25,841 nt of DNA, taken from a virus. Shown piece by piece: positions 1 through 6,448 of the stretch. The position numbers and the translations under genes were made by a program. Below the pieces are notes generated by a model. That model made no database searches. It was not told the DNA's origin and was given only the letters and a program-made list of their open reading frames with translations. Numbering within the stretch: the first letter of the stretch is position 1; each line of letters opens with the position of its first letter. The stretch covers positions 1 through 25,841 of the IMG/VR virus record IMGVR_UViG_3300046011_008405; one strand, given 5' to 3'.

Positions 1-45
1 GAATAATAAATCAATTTCCTCTTGTGTTAAAGTTATTTTTTCCAT
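1..45 (-). CDS. Start of a gene cut by the left window edge
   Basis: Only the first 15 codons are visible, reading MEKITLTQEEIDLLF, with the ATG at base 45 and no stop before the window ends. It begins 36 bases after the stop codon of the 108-aa gene, in the same direction and packing style as its neighbours, so a real gene is likely. The segment ITLTQEEIDLL resembles the LTxxEL helix openings of the short proteins elsewhere in this fibre block (73 aa and 66 aa). No function can be assigned from 15 residues. Confidence 0.55.
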   Translation of the reverse strand, partial: MEKITLTQEEIDLLF

Positions 46-81
46 AATATAATGATAATAAAACTATTTCAAACCTCCAAA

Positions 82-408
82 TTAAACTCTATTAAAAGTA
101 CAATCTGGGTTAGAACCTGAAAGTTGAGTGATAATATATGTTTCCAATGAATAGATAAGATCACTATAAGGGTCTATTGGTGAAGTAGGGTATACTAACT
201 CAGATGTACTAGGATACATTGGAATTGCTCCTACTTGAGGATAAATCATACTACCAGTTCCTAAACTATTAGTTACATAAGTTGGAATAGTAATGTTTAC
301 ATCCATTGCAATTGTACCTCTATAAGTTAAGTAAGGTACTAATTGTAATTGTGGGTTTTCATAAGATGCGTAGCCGTTCTTAAAGCTACCTGTAATTTGT
401 AATGCCAT
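82..408 (-). CDS. Small probable virion protein, 108 aa, function unknown
   Basis: The protein begins MALQITGSF and is rich in Tyr, Pro, Ser and Thr, with no signal peptide or membrane segment. It has the same 'GS/TGSF' flavour as the fibre proteins upstream. Its final third (about residues 80-100) could form a helix, and it ends in a Cys-containing tail. A copy of the ATATTTATAATAAA motif lies 18 bases or more before its ATG, inside the coding region of the 56-aa gene that overlaps its start. Position at the end of the fibre block suggests a fibre- or baseplate-associated structural role, but I do not recognise the family. Gene reality is well supported by length, frame and context; function is inference. 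Confidence 0.7.
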   Translation of the reverse strand: MALQITGSFKNGYASYENPQLQLVPYLTYRGTIAMDVNITIPTYVTNSLGTGSMIYPQVGAIPMYPSTSELVYPTSPIDPYSDLIYSLETYIITQLSGSNPDCTFNRV

Positions 409-556
409 TGTTTTTGTCTTTTATTTTATTATAAATATAATTTATTTCTTCTTCAGTAGCAAGTTTAGCCTGAGTTAATTGTTCTAATGTTATTTCAACA
501 ACTGGAACTCCACTAGCCTTTATTTTTGCCTCTATTTCTGGTGTTGATTTAATCAT
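386..556 (-). CDS. Short helical protein, 56 aa, unknown function
   Basis: This small ORF begins with an ATG whose first base is the last base of the 1321-aa fibre's TAA stop (TAATG junction), the same coupling seen at six other junctions in the window. It ends at a TAG 21 bases inside the following 108-aa gene. The translation starts MIKSTPEIEAKIKASG and continues with VVEITLEQLTQAKLATEEEI, which suggests one or two amphipathic helices. It may be a small assembly or chaperone-like partner of the fibre, but that is guesswork. The promoter-like motif for the next gene is embedded in its last third. Confidence 0.6.
   Translation of the reverse strand: MIKSTPEIEAKIKASGVPVVEITLEQLTQAKLATEEEINYIYNKIKDKNNGITNYR
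431..438 (-). promoter_or_regulatory. Promoter-like motif for the 108-aa gene
   Basis: The coding strand reads ATATTTATAATAAA, 18 bases before the ATG at 408. It lies inside the coding sequence of the overlapping 56-aa gene. Confidence 0.55.
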
Positions 557-3500
557 TATTGATACGCTGGTAAATAATAATCAGTTCCACCTAAATTTAT
601 TTTTAACCATGTAGATGGTGTACTTAAAAATGTTCCATCGGCTGTACCCCAGTAGTTAGTGACTGTACCTGCTGAAGCATTTGGACCAGTAGGTGTTGAA
701 CTATTTTGGTTATCTATTCTTACTGTACCATCAACATGTAATTTAGCTGAGGGTGATGATGTACCTATACCTACATTACCAGAACTAGGTTGGATTACAG
801 TACCACTCTTACCGTACGCATCACCACCATCAATGATAATACCAGTAGGAAAATCTACTTTTAACTGTGTATAATTTGGAGCACTCCATGAGCCTGTTGT
901 TTTATAGATTCCATAACTAGTTCCAGTATTAAACCAATATAAACCATATTCACCACTTTCATCTGTAATATCTCTTAAAAAGAGTTTACCATCATCTGCT
1001 ACTTGAAAAGATTTAGCAGCGCTTGAGTTTTCAATATATAATGCAGTTGTTGCTGATGTGGTACCTGAGCCTCTTACTCTTAGTGAGTTGTTGGCTGAGC
1101 CTGTTATTATTATATTCCCTCTAAAATTACTTGAGCCACTTACTCCTAAACTACCTGTTACAGTATGGGTATCTCCAACTACGTTTCCTATATTCACTCC
1201 AGTATTTAATACTTGTAGTTCAACAGCAGAACCAGTTATTACTGTTAGTGAGCCTGTTATAATAACACTACCACTTACATCTAAGTCAGCATTTGGTGTT
1301 ACTGTACCTTTGTTGATACTGATTTTACCAGTTTCAGTTATATACATATAGGTTTTGGCAGTAGTCACATTATAAAATCTAAAATCACCTAATGTATTTA
1401 CACCGCCGTCAATAGTTGACCTACTGAATAGTCTTAATCCTGTTGGTGTAAGGAATGTATTGTAACTACTAAATCCTATTAAACCATTACTATTTGGGTT
1501 TGCAAATATAATTCTACTCAAAGAAGGAGTAATTTGTAAATCTGTTGCTGTTTCTCCTATTCTAATAAGACCATCATCTCTAACTGTTAATGCTTGGGTA
1601 CCTGATGAGTTTTGAACATATAAAGCGTTTGTTGCTGACGTTGCACCACCACCACGAATATGAAGTTTACCAAGAGCCGAAGCTGGTGTTACTGTATCAC
1701 CAACAACCATTTTTGTACTAGCGTATAAAGCAAAAGCTGGAGAACCATCTGAGTAAATTGCAAAACCAGATATACTACTATTAGTATTTAATAAGAATGT
1801 ACCACTACCATTTTGATATAATTCAGCTCCATTACTACTATTGTAAGTACCTTTCCATTTTATAAGTGGTTGGTCATTTACAAGTGCAATAGTGGCATAA
1901 GCATCACTCGCATTATTACCTTTAACAACTAATGGGAAATTCTTAATATAACTTGCAGAAGTAGCTGTATTAACGCCAACCCAATTATTATTTGTACTAT
2001 CTATATTTACAGTTAAACTATTTGAACTAACATTTAATGAACCTGTTGTTGTCACATTACCTTTAAAATCACTAGAGCCAGACACATTGAATGTAGCTGA
2101 ACCTGTAGTTAATGTACCTATTGTTGTATTACCACGTAATACGTTTGCAGCGCTGCCTGAACCATATAAACCAAAACTATTACTGTTGTTAGTCCATTCA
2201 ATGGCTCTAAAACTAGAGGCTGATGTTAATGTAGGGGCAATATACAACCCGCGGGAAATACCAGTAGCTGTACCTGTTTGATTAATAGTTGGTCTAAAAC
2301 TAAATACCGCAAATGAGGCACTACCAGCTGATGGAGCAAATGAAATATTAGAATTTAATTGTGATGTATCTCCGCTAGTTGGAGCCATAGCATATTGACT
2401 AAAAAAATTCATTTGCCAAAATGGTATGTTACCATATATTCCAACTAAGTCTTGTGTAATTTGATATCCATAACCAGTAGCCCATCTCAATGAATTTACG
2501 TTTGAATTATTTTGAGCAAATATTCCGTATCTACTACCTCCAAAAAGAAATGTATCATCATTTCCGTAGTTTGGTCCTGGTTTAAAGATAAAACCCATAG
2601 TATTGTCACTTACAAAAGCGGGAGGTCTAACAGCAAATTCATCACCACCAGCTGGCCATACTATCATAGACCCATTATTTTTTAAGGTAAGTATATTTGT
2701 ATTTGCTGAGTTTTCAACATATAAAGCGTTTGTTGCTGATGTAGCGCCTGCACCTCTGATATGTAATTTACCTGACCCGGTTATAGCTGTTGAATCACTA
2801 GCTAAAACCATGTTACCACTAGTACTTGCCCTAATACTACTTGGTGTAAGAAACACACCACCAAAATATAATACACCAGATGCTCCTATAGCTACATTAG
2901 CATTACCAATATCAGCAAAAGATACTCCGTAATTAGATTGTATATAAACTGAATTTTGAAATGGAGCGGGTCCACCTAAGACAACACTACCTGTTACTGT
3001 TAGACTTCCTGTAACTCGTGTTGCTCCAGTGATATTATGGTTATCTGTTGAAACATTACCTATATTTACTCCAGTATTAGTTACTTGTAGTTCAACACCT
3101 GATCCAGTAAATACAGTTAGCGAGCCTGTGATTACAACATTTTGATTTAATGGATTGACAAATGAGGCTGTCAAGGCAAATGAACTTGAAACTGCATTCA
3201 ACACGTAGGAAGCAGTTGTAGCAAATGAACTTGAAACAGCGTTTAGTACATATGAAGCAGTAGTAGCAAATGAACTTGAAACTGCATTTAATACATAGGA
3301 AGCTGTTGTAGCAAAGGAACTTGAAACTGCGTTTAAAACATATGAGGCAGTAACAGCATTACTAGCCCAGCTTGCTGTTCCTAATAATGAACCTGTAAAT
3401 GAAGAACCAGATAGTGGAGCATTAAATACTATTTGATTTGTATTAAATAAAGCTAAATCACTTCTAGTTCCATCATCAACACCATTACCAATTATAACTA

Positions 3501-4521
3501 ATGATGTTGTATTATTTTGGGTATTATATTTACCCATTACAGTTTGGGCTGAACCGGATGCTATTGTACCTTCACCTTCAGCGTGTGAGTAATCACCAAC
3601 AGCTCGAGTTGAACTGCCTTCTGCATGTGAATAAGTTCCTATTGCATTAGTGCTAGTACCTTCAGCATGTGAAAAGTCTCCTGTTGAAACGGTACTAGCA
3701 CCTTCTGCATGTGAACCCATTCCTACTGCATTTGTGCTATTACCTTGAGCATGTGAATAATCACCTAATGCTGTTACAAAAGAATCTCCTTGAGCAAATG
3801 AACCTGTACCACTAGCAGATGAATCAGCTCCAATTTCAACTCCACCTATACCATTTATTCTAACTATAGAAACATTAGCTGGACTATTAATTTGAAAAGG
3901 AGTAGCAGCATTAGTAAGAGCTCTTATTATGTTACTACCACTTATTCTTAAACTACCAGTTACATTATGTGTATCACCTGTGGCATTACCTATTCTTGTA
4001 CCTGTACTAAGAACTTGAAATTCAGTATTTGTAGCACCGGCTGTAGATACAATTGAAAATGAAGAACCAGTTATAATTACACTACCACTTATACCTAAAC
4101 TACCTGTTATTGAGTGAGCATCACCTATTACATTACCTATTCTTACTCCAGTATTTAATACTTGCAATTCAATACCTGAACCTGTAACTATAGTTAGTGA
4201 ACCTGATATTATTACATTTTGATTTAAAGTATCTACAGATGAGGCTGTTGATGCAAATGAACTTGATACTGCGTTTAAAACATAAGATGCTGTAGCGGCA
4301 TTAGAAGCTGATAAAGCATATGATGCGCTTGTTGAGTTTAAAGCATACGAAGCACTAGTGGTGTTTAACGCGTATGAAGCACTTAAAGCGTAAGATGAAC
4401 TATTAGCGTTGGAAGCATATGAAGCAGTTCCTTGAAGTGAACCTGTGATACCGTTTGAGACGGTTAATGTATTTAAAGCAGCGTCTGAGCCACTAACTAT
4501 GACTTTTTTCCAATTTGGCAT
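556..4521 (-). CDS. Large modular tail-fibre protein, 1321 aa
   Basis: A very long Ser/Thr/Gly/Asn-rich protein of repeat modules, as expected for a trimeric fibre that contacts the host surface. The N-terminus (MPNWKKVIVSGSDAAL) matches that of the 321-aa fibre, pointing to a shared virion-attachment domain. Then come TASYALNA-type repeats (residues about 30-90), two of four copies of an ELQVxNTGVxIGN module (about 100-190), six SHAEG/SHAQG head-type repeats (about 240-327) followed by a GKYN...IGNG segment, four 15-residue VLNAVSSSFAT repeats (about 387-454), further ELQV copies (about 464-509 and 1086-1127), and three GxATSATNALYVENS-type modules (near 590, 955 and 1150). A VGIGTSSPSAKLHVDG motif lies near residue 1250. 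No S74-type chaperone signature is visible at the C-terminus. It follows a structured leader. Confidence 0.93.
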   Translation of the reverse strand: MPNWKKVIVSGSDAALNTLTVSNGITGSLQGTASYASNANSSSYALSASYALNTTSASYALNSTSASYALSASNAATASYVLNAVSSSFASTASSVDTLNQNVIISGSLTIVTGSGIELQVLNTGVRIGNVIGDAHSITGSLGISGSVIITGSSFSIVSTAGATNTEFQVLSTGTRIGNATGDTHNVTGSLRISGSNIIRALTNAATPFQINSPANVSIVRINGIGGVEIGADSSASGTGSFAQGDSFVTALGDYSHAQGNSTNAVGMGSHAEGASTVSTGDFSHAEGTSTNAIGTYSHAEGSSTRAVGDYSHAEGEGTIASGSAQTVMGKYNTQNNTTSLVIIGNGVDDGTRSDLALFNTNQIVFNAPLSGSSFTGSLLGTASWASNAVTASYVLNAVSSSFATTASYVLNAVSSSFATTASYVLNAVSSSFATTASYVLNAVSSSFALTASFVNPLNQNVVITGSLTVFTGSGVELQVTNTGVNIGNVSTDNHNITGATRVTGSLTVTGSVVLGGPAPFQNSVYIQSNYGVSFADIGNANVAIGASGVLYFGGVFLTPSSIRASTSGNMVLASDSTAITGSGKLHIRGAGATSATNALYVENSANTNILTLKNNGSMIVWPAGGDEFAVRPPAFVSDNTMGFIFKPGPNYGNDDTFLFGGSRYGIFAQNNSNVNSLRWATGYGYQITQDLVGIYGNIPFWQMNFFSQYAMAPTSGDTSQLNSNISFAPSAGSASFAVFSFRPTINQTGTATGISRGLYIAPTLTSASSFRAIEWTNNSNSFGLYGSGSAANVLRGNTTIGTLTTGSATFNVSGSSDFKGNVTTTGSLNVSSNSLTVNIDSTNNNWVGVNTATSASYIKNFPLVVKGNNASDAYATIALVNDQPLIKWKGTYNSSNGAELYQNGSGTFLLNTNSSISGFAIYSDGSPAFALYASTKMVVGDTVTPASALGKLHIRGGGATSATNALYVQNSSGTQALTVRDDGLIRIGETATDLQITPSLSRIIFANPNSNGLIGFSSYNTFLTPTGLRLFSRSTIDGGVNTLGDFRFYNVTTAKTYMYITETGKISINKGTVTPNADLDVSGSVIITGSLTVITGSAVELQVLNTGVNIGNVVGDTHTVTGSLGVSGSSNFRGNIIITGSANNSLRVRGSGTTSATTALYIENSSAAKSFQVADDGKLFLRDITDESGEYGLYWFNTGTSYGIYKTTGSWSAPNYTQLKVDFPTGIIIDGGDAYGKSGTVIQPSSGNVGIGTSSPSAKLHVDGTVRIDNQNSSTPTGPNASAGTVTNYWGTADGTFLSTPSTWLKINLGGTDYYLPAYQ
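3176..3355 (-). repeat. Four tandem 45-bp units inside the 1321-aa fibre gene
   Basis: Units at 3176-3220, 3221-3265, 3266-3310 and 3311-3355 are each exactly 45 bp and near-identical. Each encodes the 15 residues TASYVLNAVSSSFAT or a close variant. The spacing preserves frame, so units can be gained or lost without breaking the fibre. A single related unit lies at 5743-5787 in the neighbouring 321-aa fibre gene. Confidence 0.9.
3540..3800 (-). repeat. SHAEG/SHAQG 14-residue repeat array in fibre
   Basis: Protein repeats of the form G-x-Y/F-S-H-A-E/Q-G followed by variable Ser/Thr-rich residues recur about every 14 residues (42 bp). This pattern is known from YadA-like adhesin heads and phage spikes. 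The DNA copies have diverged in third positions. The array ends in a GKYN segment followed by IIGNG and RSDLA, the same order as in the 471-aa fibre. Confidence 0.85.
4198..4294 (-). repeat. 97-bp segment duplicated in the neighbouring fibre gene (copy 1)
   Basis: This 97-bp stretch aligns without gaps to 5688-5784 in the 321-aa fibre gene, with 86 of 97 bases identical by my count. Both encode the same peptide region around NQNVIISGSL and VLNAVSSSFAST in frame. The identity extends to synonymous positions, suggesting recent duplication or gene conversion. Confidence 0.85.
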
Positions 4522-4536
4522 ATTATTTTATAATTA

Positions 4537-4600
4537 AACCATGGTTAGATACACACACTTATGCCGTGCATGAGCCTACTTCCCTACGCGGGCCTATGGT
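4537..4600 (-). promoter_or_regulatory. Structured 5' leader of the 1321-aa fibre gene
   Basis: This gap between the 73-aa gene and the fibre is markedly more GC-rich than its surroundings. In transcript direction an outer stem can form between ACCATAGG (4600-4593) and CCATGGT (4544-4538), seven pairs with one bulged A. It encloses a CCC-GCGTA-GGG hairpin (4592-4582) and a CTCATGC-ACG-GCATAAG hairpin (4574-4558) with one mismatch. That would make a compact three-way junction directly downstream of the promoter-like motif at 4606-4613. The fold is read by eye and matches no RNA family I recognise. Confidence 0.45.
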
Positions 4601-4605
4601 CTTAT

Positions 4606-4613
4606 ATAAATAT
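4606..4613 (-). promoter_or_regulatory. Promoter-like motif for the 1321-aa fibre gene
   Basis: The coding strand reads ATATTTAT within CTATATTTATATAAG, upstream of the structured leader. Here the motif is about 85 bases from the start codon, unlike most copies. Confidence 0.55.
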
Positions 4614-4619
4614 AGAGAA

Positions 4620-4841
4620 TTATTTCTTAGATGATGGTTTTCCCACAATCTCAGATAGAGCTAGCATCTTTTTTTGCTCTTCTTCTTGTTTCATACGTTG
4701 TATTTCAGATAGTTCGTGTTCAACTTTAATCTGAAGATTAGCTAGAAACTTAGCATCTTTACCTTGAATTTGAACTGTTTCTAAAGATTGACGAATAAAA
4801 TTTAGCTCGTTATGAGTTAAATCAATTGAAAATATATCCAT
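4620..4841 (-). CDS. Short helical protein, 73 aa, unknown function
   Basis: The sequence opens with a short strand and then a helix with IDLTHNELNFIRQSL, followed by QGKDAKFLANLQIKVEHELS and a Lys/Glu-rich tail. It looks like a two-helix hairpin or coiled coil. The pattern LTxxEL...G.D......L..K is shared loosely with the 66-aa protein immediately upstream, so the two may be distant paralogues. It lies 7 bases after that gene and between two fibre genes, which favours a fibre-assembly or accessory role, but no family is recognised. No membrane segment or signal peptide. Confidence 0.7.
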   Translation of the reverse strand: MDIFSIDLTHNELNFIRQSLETVQIQGKDAKFLANLQIKVEHELSEIQRMKQEEEQKKMLALSEIVGKPSSKK

Positions 4842-4848
4842 AACTTAA

Positions 4849-5049
4849 TTATTTTTTGGTTTGTTCTAAATATTGGTTTTGTAGTTTGACTACCATATTA
4901 TAAATAGCCTCTACGTCTTCTCCAAGGAAACTTGATCTCTTTATTAAAGTTAATAATATCTCTAACTCCTTAGAGTTAAGTTGATTTGAAGGTTGCTGTT
5001 TATTTTGAATAAGACTAGCTCCTTCAACATGACTTGCAGTGAAACCCAT
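4849..5049 (-). CDS. Short helical protein, 66 aa, unknown function
   Basis: I choose the ATG at 5049, which leaves 17 A/T-rich bases after the 321-aa fibre stop. A TTG at 5082 would add 11 residues and overlap the fibre gene by 16 bases. The protein begins MGFTASHVEGASLIQ, has a polar Gln/Asn/Ser linker, then a helical pair around LNSKELEILLTLIKRSSFLG and a Gln/Lys-rich end. The second half resembles the 73-aa neighbour. An ATATTTAT copy at 5101-5108, inside the fibre's last codons, could drive it. Function unknown; context is tail-fibre accessory. Confidence 0.65.
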   Translation of the reverse strand: MGFTASHVEGASLIQNKQQPSNQLNSKELEILLTLIKRSSFLGEDVEAIYNMVVKLQNQYLEQTKK

Positions 5050-5066
5050 AACTAATTTTTTAAGTT

Positions 5067-6032
5067 TTATGAATAAATCCAAATGTTTTCGTCTGTACCT
5101 ATAAATATATTACCTGCTACTTGATATCTAGCTGGGGCTGAGGTTGGAACTGCATTTGCTCCTATAACAGCTGCTGCCACAAAAGCATCAGGTGTAAATG
5201 CACTACTAGCACCATTAAATGAACTTGTAAATGCCCATCTTGTAGTTCCACTATCAAATCCAAATAATTCACCTATATTTTGAGTACCTTGTTGTACTAC
5301 TATACCACCATCACCTGCTGTATTTGAACCTGAGGCTAATAATATAAATCTATCTGCTACATCTAAGTTTGTGGTATTTTGGAATGAAGCAGTACCTTGT
5401 ACTGTTAAGTTACTTGTGATAACAGCGTTACCAGTTACTGTTAATGTGGTACCATCAAATGTTAAATTTGATTCACCATTTATAGTGCCACCACCTGTTG
5501 CTGTTATTACTCTATTATCAACATTATTAGTGATAGCATTTGTTAAGTCATTAACAGAGGCAGCATATGAAGCACTAGTTGAATTGAAAGCATATGAAGC
5601 GCTTAAAGCATAAGATGAACTATTAGCATTAGCAGCGTATGAAGCAGTTCCTAATAATGAACCTGTTATACCATTAGTTACTTGTAATGAACCAGATATT
5701 ATTACATTTTGGTTTAAAGTATTTACAAATGAGGCTGTTGATGCGAATGAACTTGAAACAGCATTTAAAACATATGAAGCAGTAGTAGCGTTTAATGCAT
5801 ATGATGCGCTAGTAGCGTTTAACGCATACGAGGCACTAGTAGCGTTTAATGCATATGATGCACTAGTAGCGTTTAAAGCGTATGATGCACTTGTTGAATT
5901 TAACGCATAAGATGAACTATTAGCATTGGTAGCATATGATGCTGTTCCTGTTAAGTTTCCTAAAAATGATGAGGTAACTGTTAATAGTTCCGCATTACTA
6001 CCTGAGACTATGACTTTTTTCCAAGTTGCCAT
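5067..6032 (-). CDS. Tail-fibre protein, 321 aa, paralogue of the 1321-aa fibre
   Basis: The N-terminus MATWKKVIVSGSNAEL matches the 1321-aa fibre almost exactly, at DNA level too (24 of the first 26 bases by my count). It is followed by GNLTGTASYAT and five 9-residue TSASYALNA repeats encoded by a 27-bp array, then VLNAVSSSFAST, a second SLLGTASYAA block, and a distinct C-terminal region. That region contains GGTINGESNLTFDGTTLTVT, a DVADRFILLASGSN segment, RWAFTSSFN and FTPDAFVAAAVIG. The shared N-terminal part is likely the virion attachment or trimer-nucleating end, and the C-terminal part the distal or receptor-facing end. A promoter-like motif lies 24 bases before the ATG. Fibre identity is well supported by composition and paralogy; receptor specificity cannot be inferred. 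Confidence 0.9.
   Translation of the reverse strand: MATWKKVIVSGSNAELLTVTSSFLGNLTGTASYATNANSSSYALNSTSASYALNATSASYALNATSASYALNATSASYALNATTASYVLNAVSSSFASTASFVNTLNQNVIISGSLQVTNGITGSLLGTASYAANANSSSYALSASYAFNSTSASYAASVNDLTNAITNNVDNRVITATGGGTINGESNLTFDGTTLTVTGNAVITSNLTVQGTASFQNTTNLDVADRFILLASGSNTAGDGGIVVQQGTQNIGELFGFDSGTTRWAFTSSFNGASSAFTPDAFVAAAVIGANAVPTSAPARYQVAGNIFIGTDENIWIYS
5101..5108 (-). promoter_or_regulatory. Possible promoter-like motif inside the fibre 3' end
   Basis: The coding strand reads ATATTTAT followed by AGG, not AATAAA. It encodes I-F-I of the fibre's last residues, so it could be coincidental, but it lies suitably upstream of the short downstream gene. Confidence 0.3.
5688..5784 (-). 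repeat. 97-bp segment duplicated in the neighbouring fibre gene (copy 2)
   Basis: Ungapped partner of 4198-4294 (86 of 97 bases identical by my count). It encodes the NQNVIISGSL and VLNAVSSSFAST region of the 321-aa fibre and borders the 27-bp array. Confidence 0.85.
5785..5919 (-). repeat. Five tandem 27-bp units encoding TSASYALNA
   Basis: Units at 5785-5811, 5812-5838, 5839-5865, 5866-5892 and 5893-5919 are each exactly 27 bp. The first four are close copies; the fifth is more diverged. Each encodes nine residues, so changes in copy number keep the frame. Two related 27-bp units occur in the 1321-aa fibre gene at 4331-4357 and 4358-4384. Confidence 0.9.
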
Positions 6033-6055
6033 TATAAATTACTTTAATGTTTATT

Positions 6056-6063
6056 ATAAATAT
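6056..6063 (-). promoter_or_regulatory. Promoter-like motif for the 321-aa fibre gene
   Basis: The coding strand reads ATATTTATAATAAA, ending about 18 bases before the ATG at 6032. One of the best matches to the window's consensus. Confidence 0.6.
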
Positions 6064-6064
6064 G

Positions 6065-6448
6065 TTAATTTTCTAGTCCGACATAAAATGATGATGAAGT
6101 AAAGTACATGCTTCCAGCTACAGTTGAACCAGTTAAAGGAGCAGATTGAGTGGCAAAATACACTATACTTTCACTAACCTTAAATGTTGTTTGGTTACTA
6201 TTATTCTTAATTAAAAATACATTATTTGTGATAGTTGTAGTATCTGATGTCACAGACATAAACTCAATACTAGCTGATTTTACTAAAAATAAATTACCAA
6301 TAGGACTCACACTAGCGGTTACACTACCAGAAGCTATTTTATTTCCACCTGCTGATAAATTAGTTAGTCCACTACCATCGCCAAAAAATGACCCACTGAA
6401 TGAACCAGATAACGGATATTGTATTTGTGAACTATTAATTAATGCCAT
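6065..6448 (-). CDS. Small fibre-like virion protein, 127 aa
   Basis: The protein begins MALINSSQIQYPLSGSF and contains FSGSFFGDGSGLTNLSAGG. The GDGSGLTNL segment is a motif common at the N-terminal or connector parts of phage fibre proteins. The rest is Ser/Thr/Val-rich with alternating hydrophobics (IEFMSVTSDTTTITNNVFLI), consistent with beta structure, and it ends SSSFYVGLEN. Its start overlaps the gp15-like stop by one base (TAATG), so it is translationally coupled to the tail-completion gene. It could be a fibre connector or short tail fibre; the family is not identified. Confidence 0.75.
   Translation of the reverse strand: MALINSSQIQYPLSGSFSGSFFGDGSGLTNLSAGGNKIASGSVTASVSPIGNLFLVKSASIEFMSVTSDTTTITNNVFLIKNNSNQTTFKVSESIVYFATQSAPLTGSTVAGSMYFTSSSFYVGLEN

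Noticed and set aside
1058-2932. Plus-strand ORFs opposite the fibre gene
   Set aside because: They are antisense of Ser/Thr/Gly repeats with Val/Pro-rich translations, and no motif or packing supports them.
3176-3355. CRISPR-like regularly spaced repeats
   Set aside because: The repeats are contiguous with no unique spacers, lie in a long open reading frame and keep codon phase; they are protein repeats.
556-4521. Diversity-generating retroelement target in the fibre
   Set aside because: No reverse transcriptase gene and no template/variable repeat pair with adenine-specific differences is visible in the window; the repeats differ at all base types.
4537-4600. tRNA or known self-cleaving ribozyme in the fibre leader
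   Set aside because: There is no T-loop or anticodon arm. CCCGC and GCTCAT strings recall twister-sister ribozymes, but the flanking stem that would be required cannot form in the right order.
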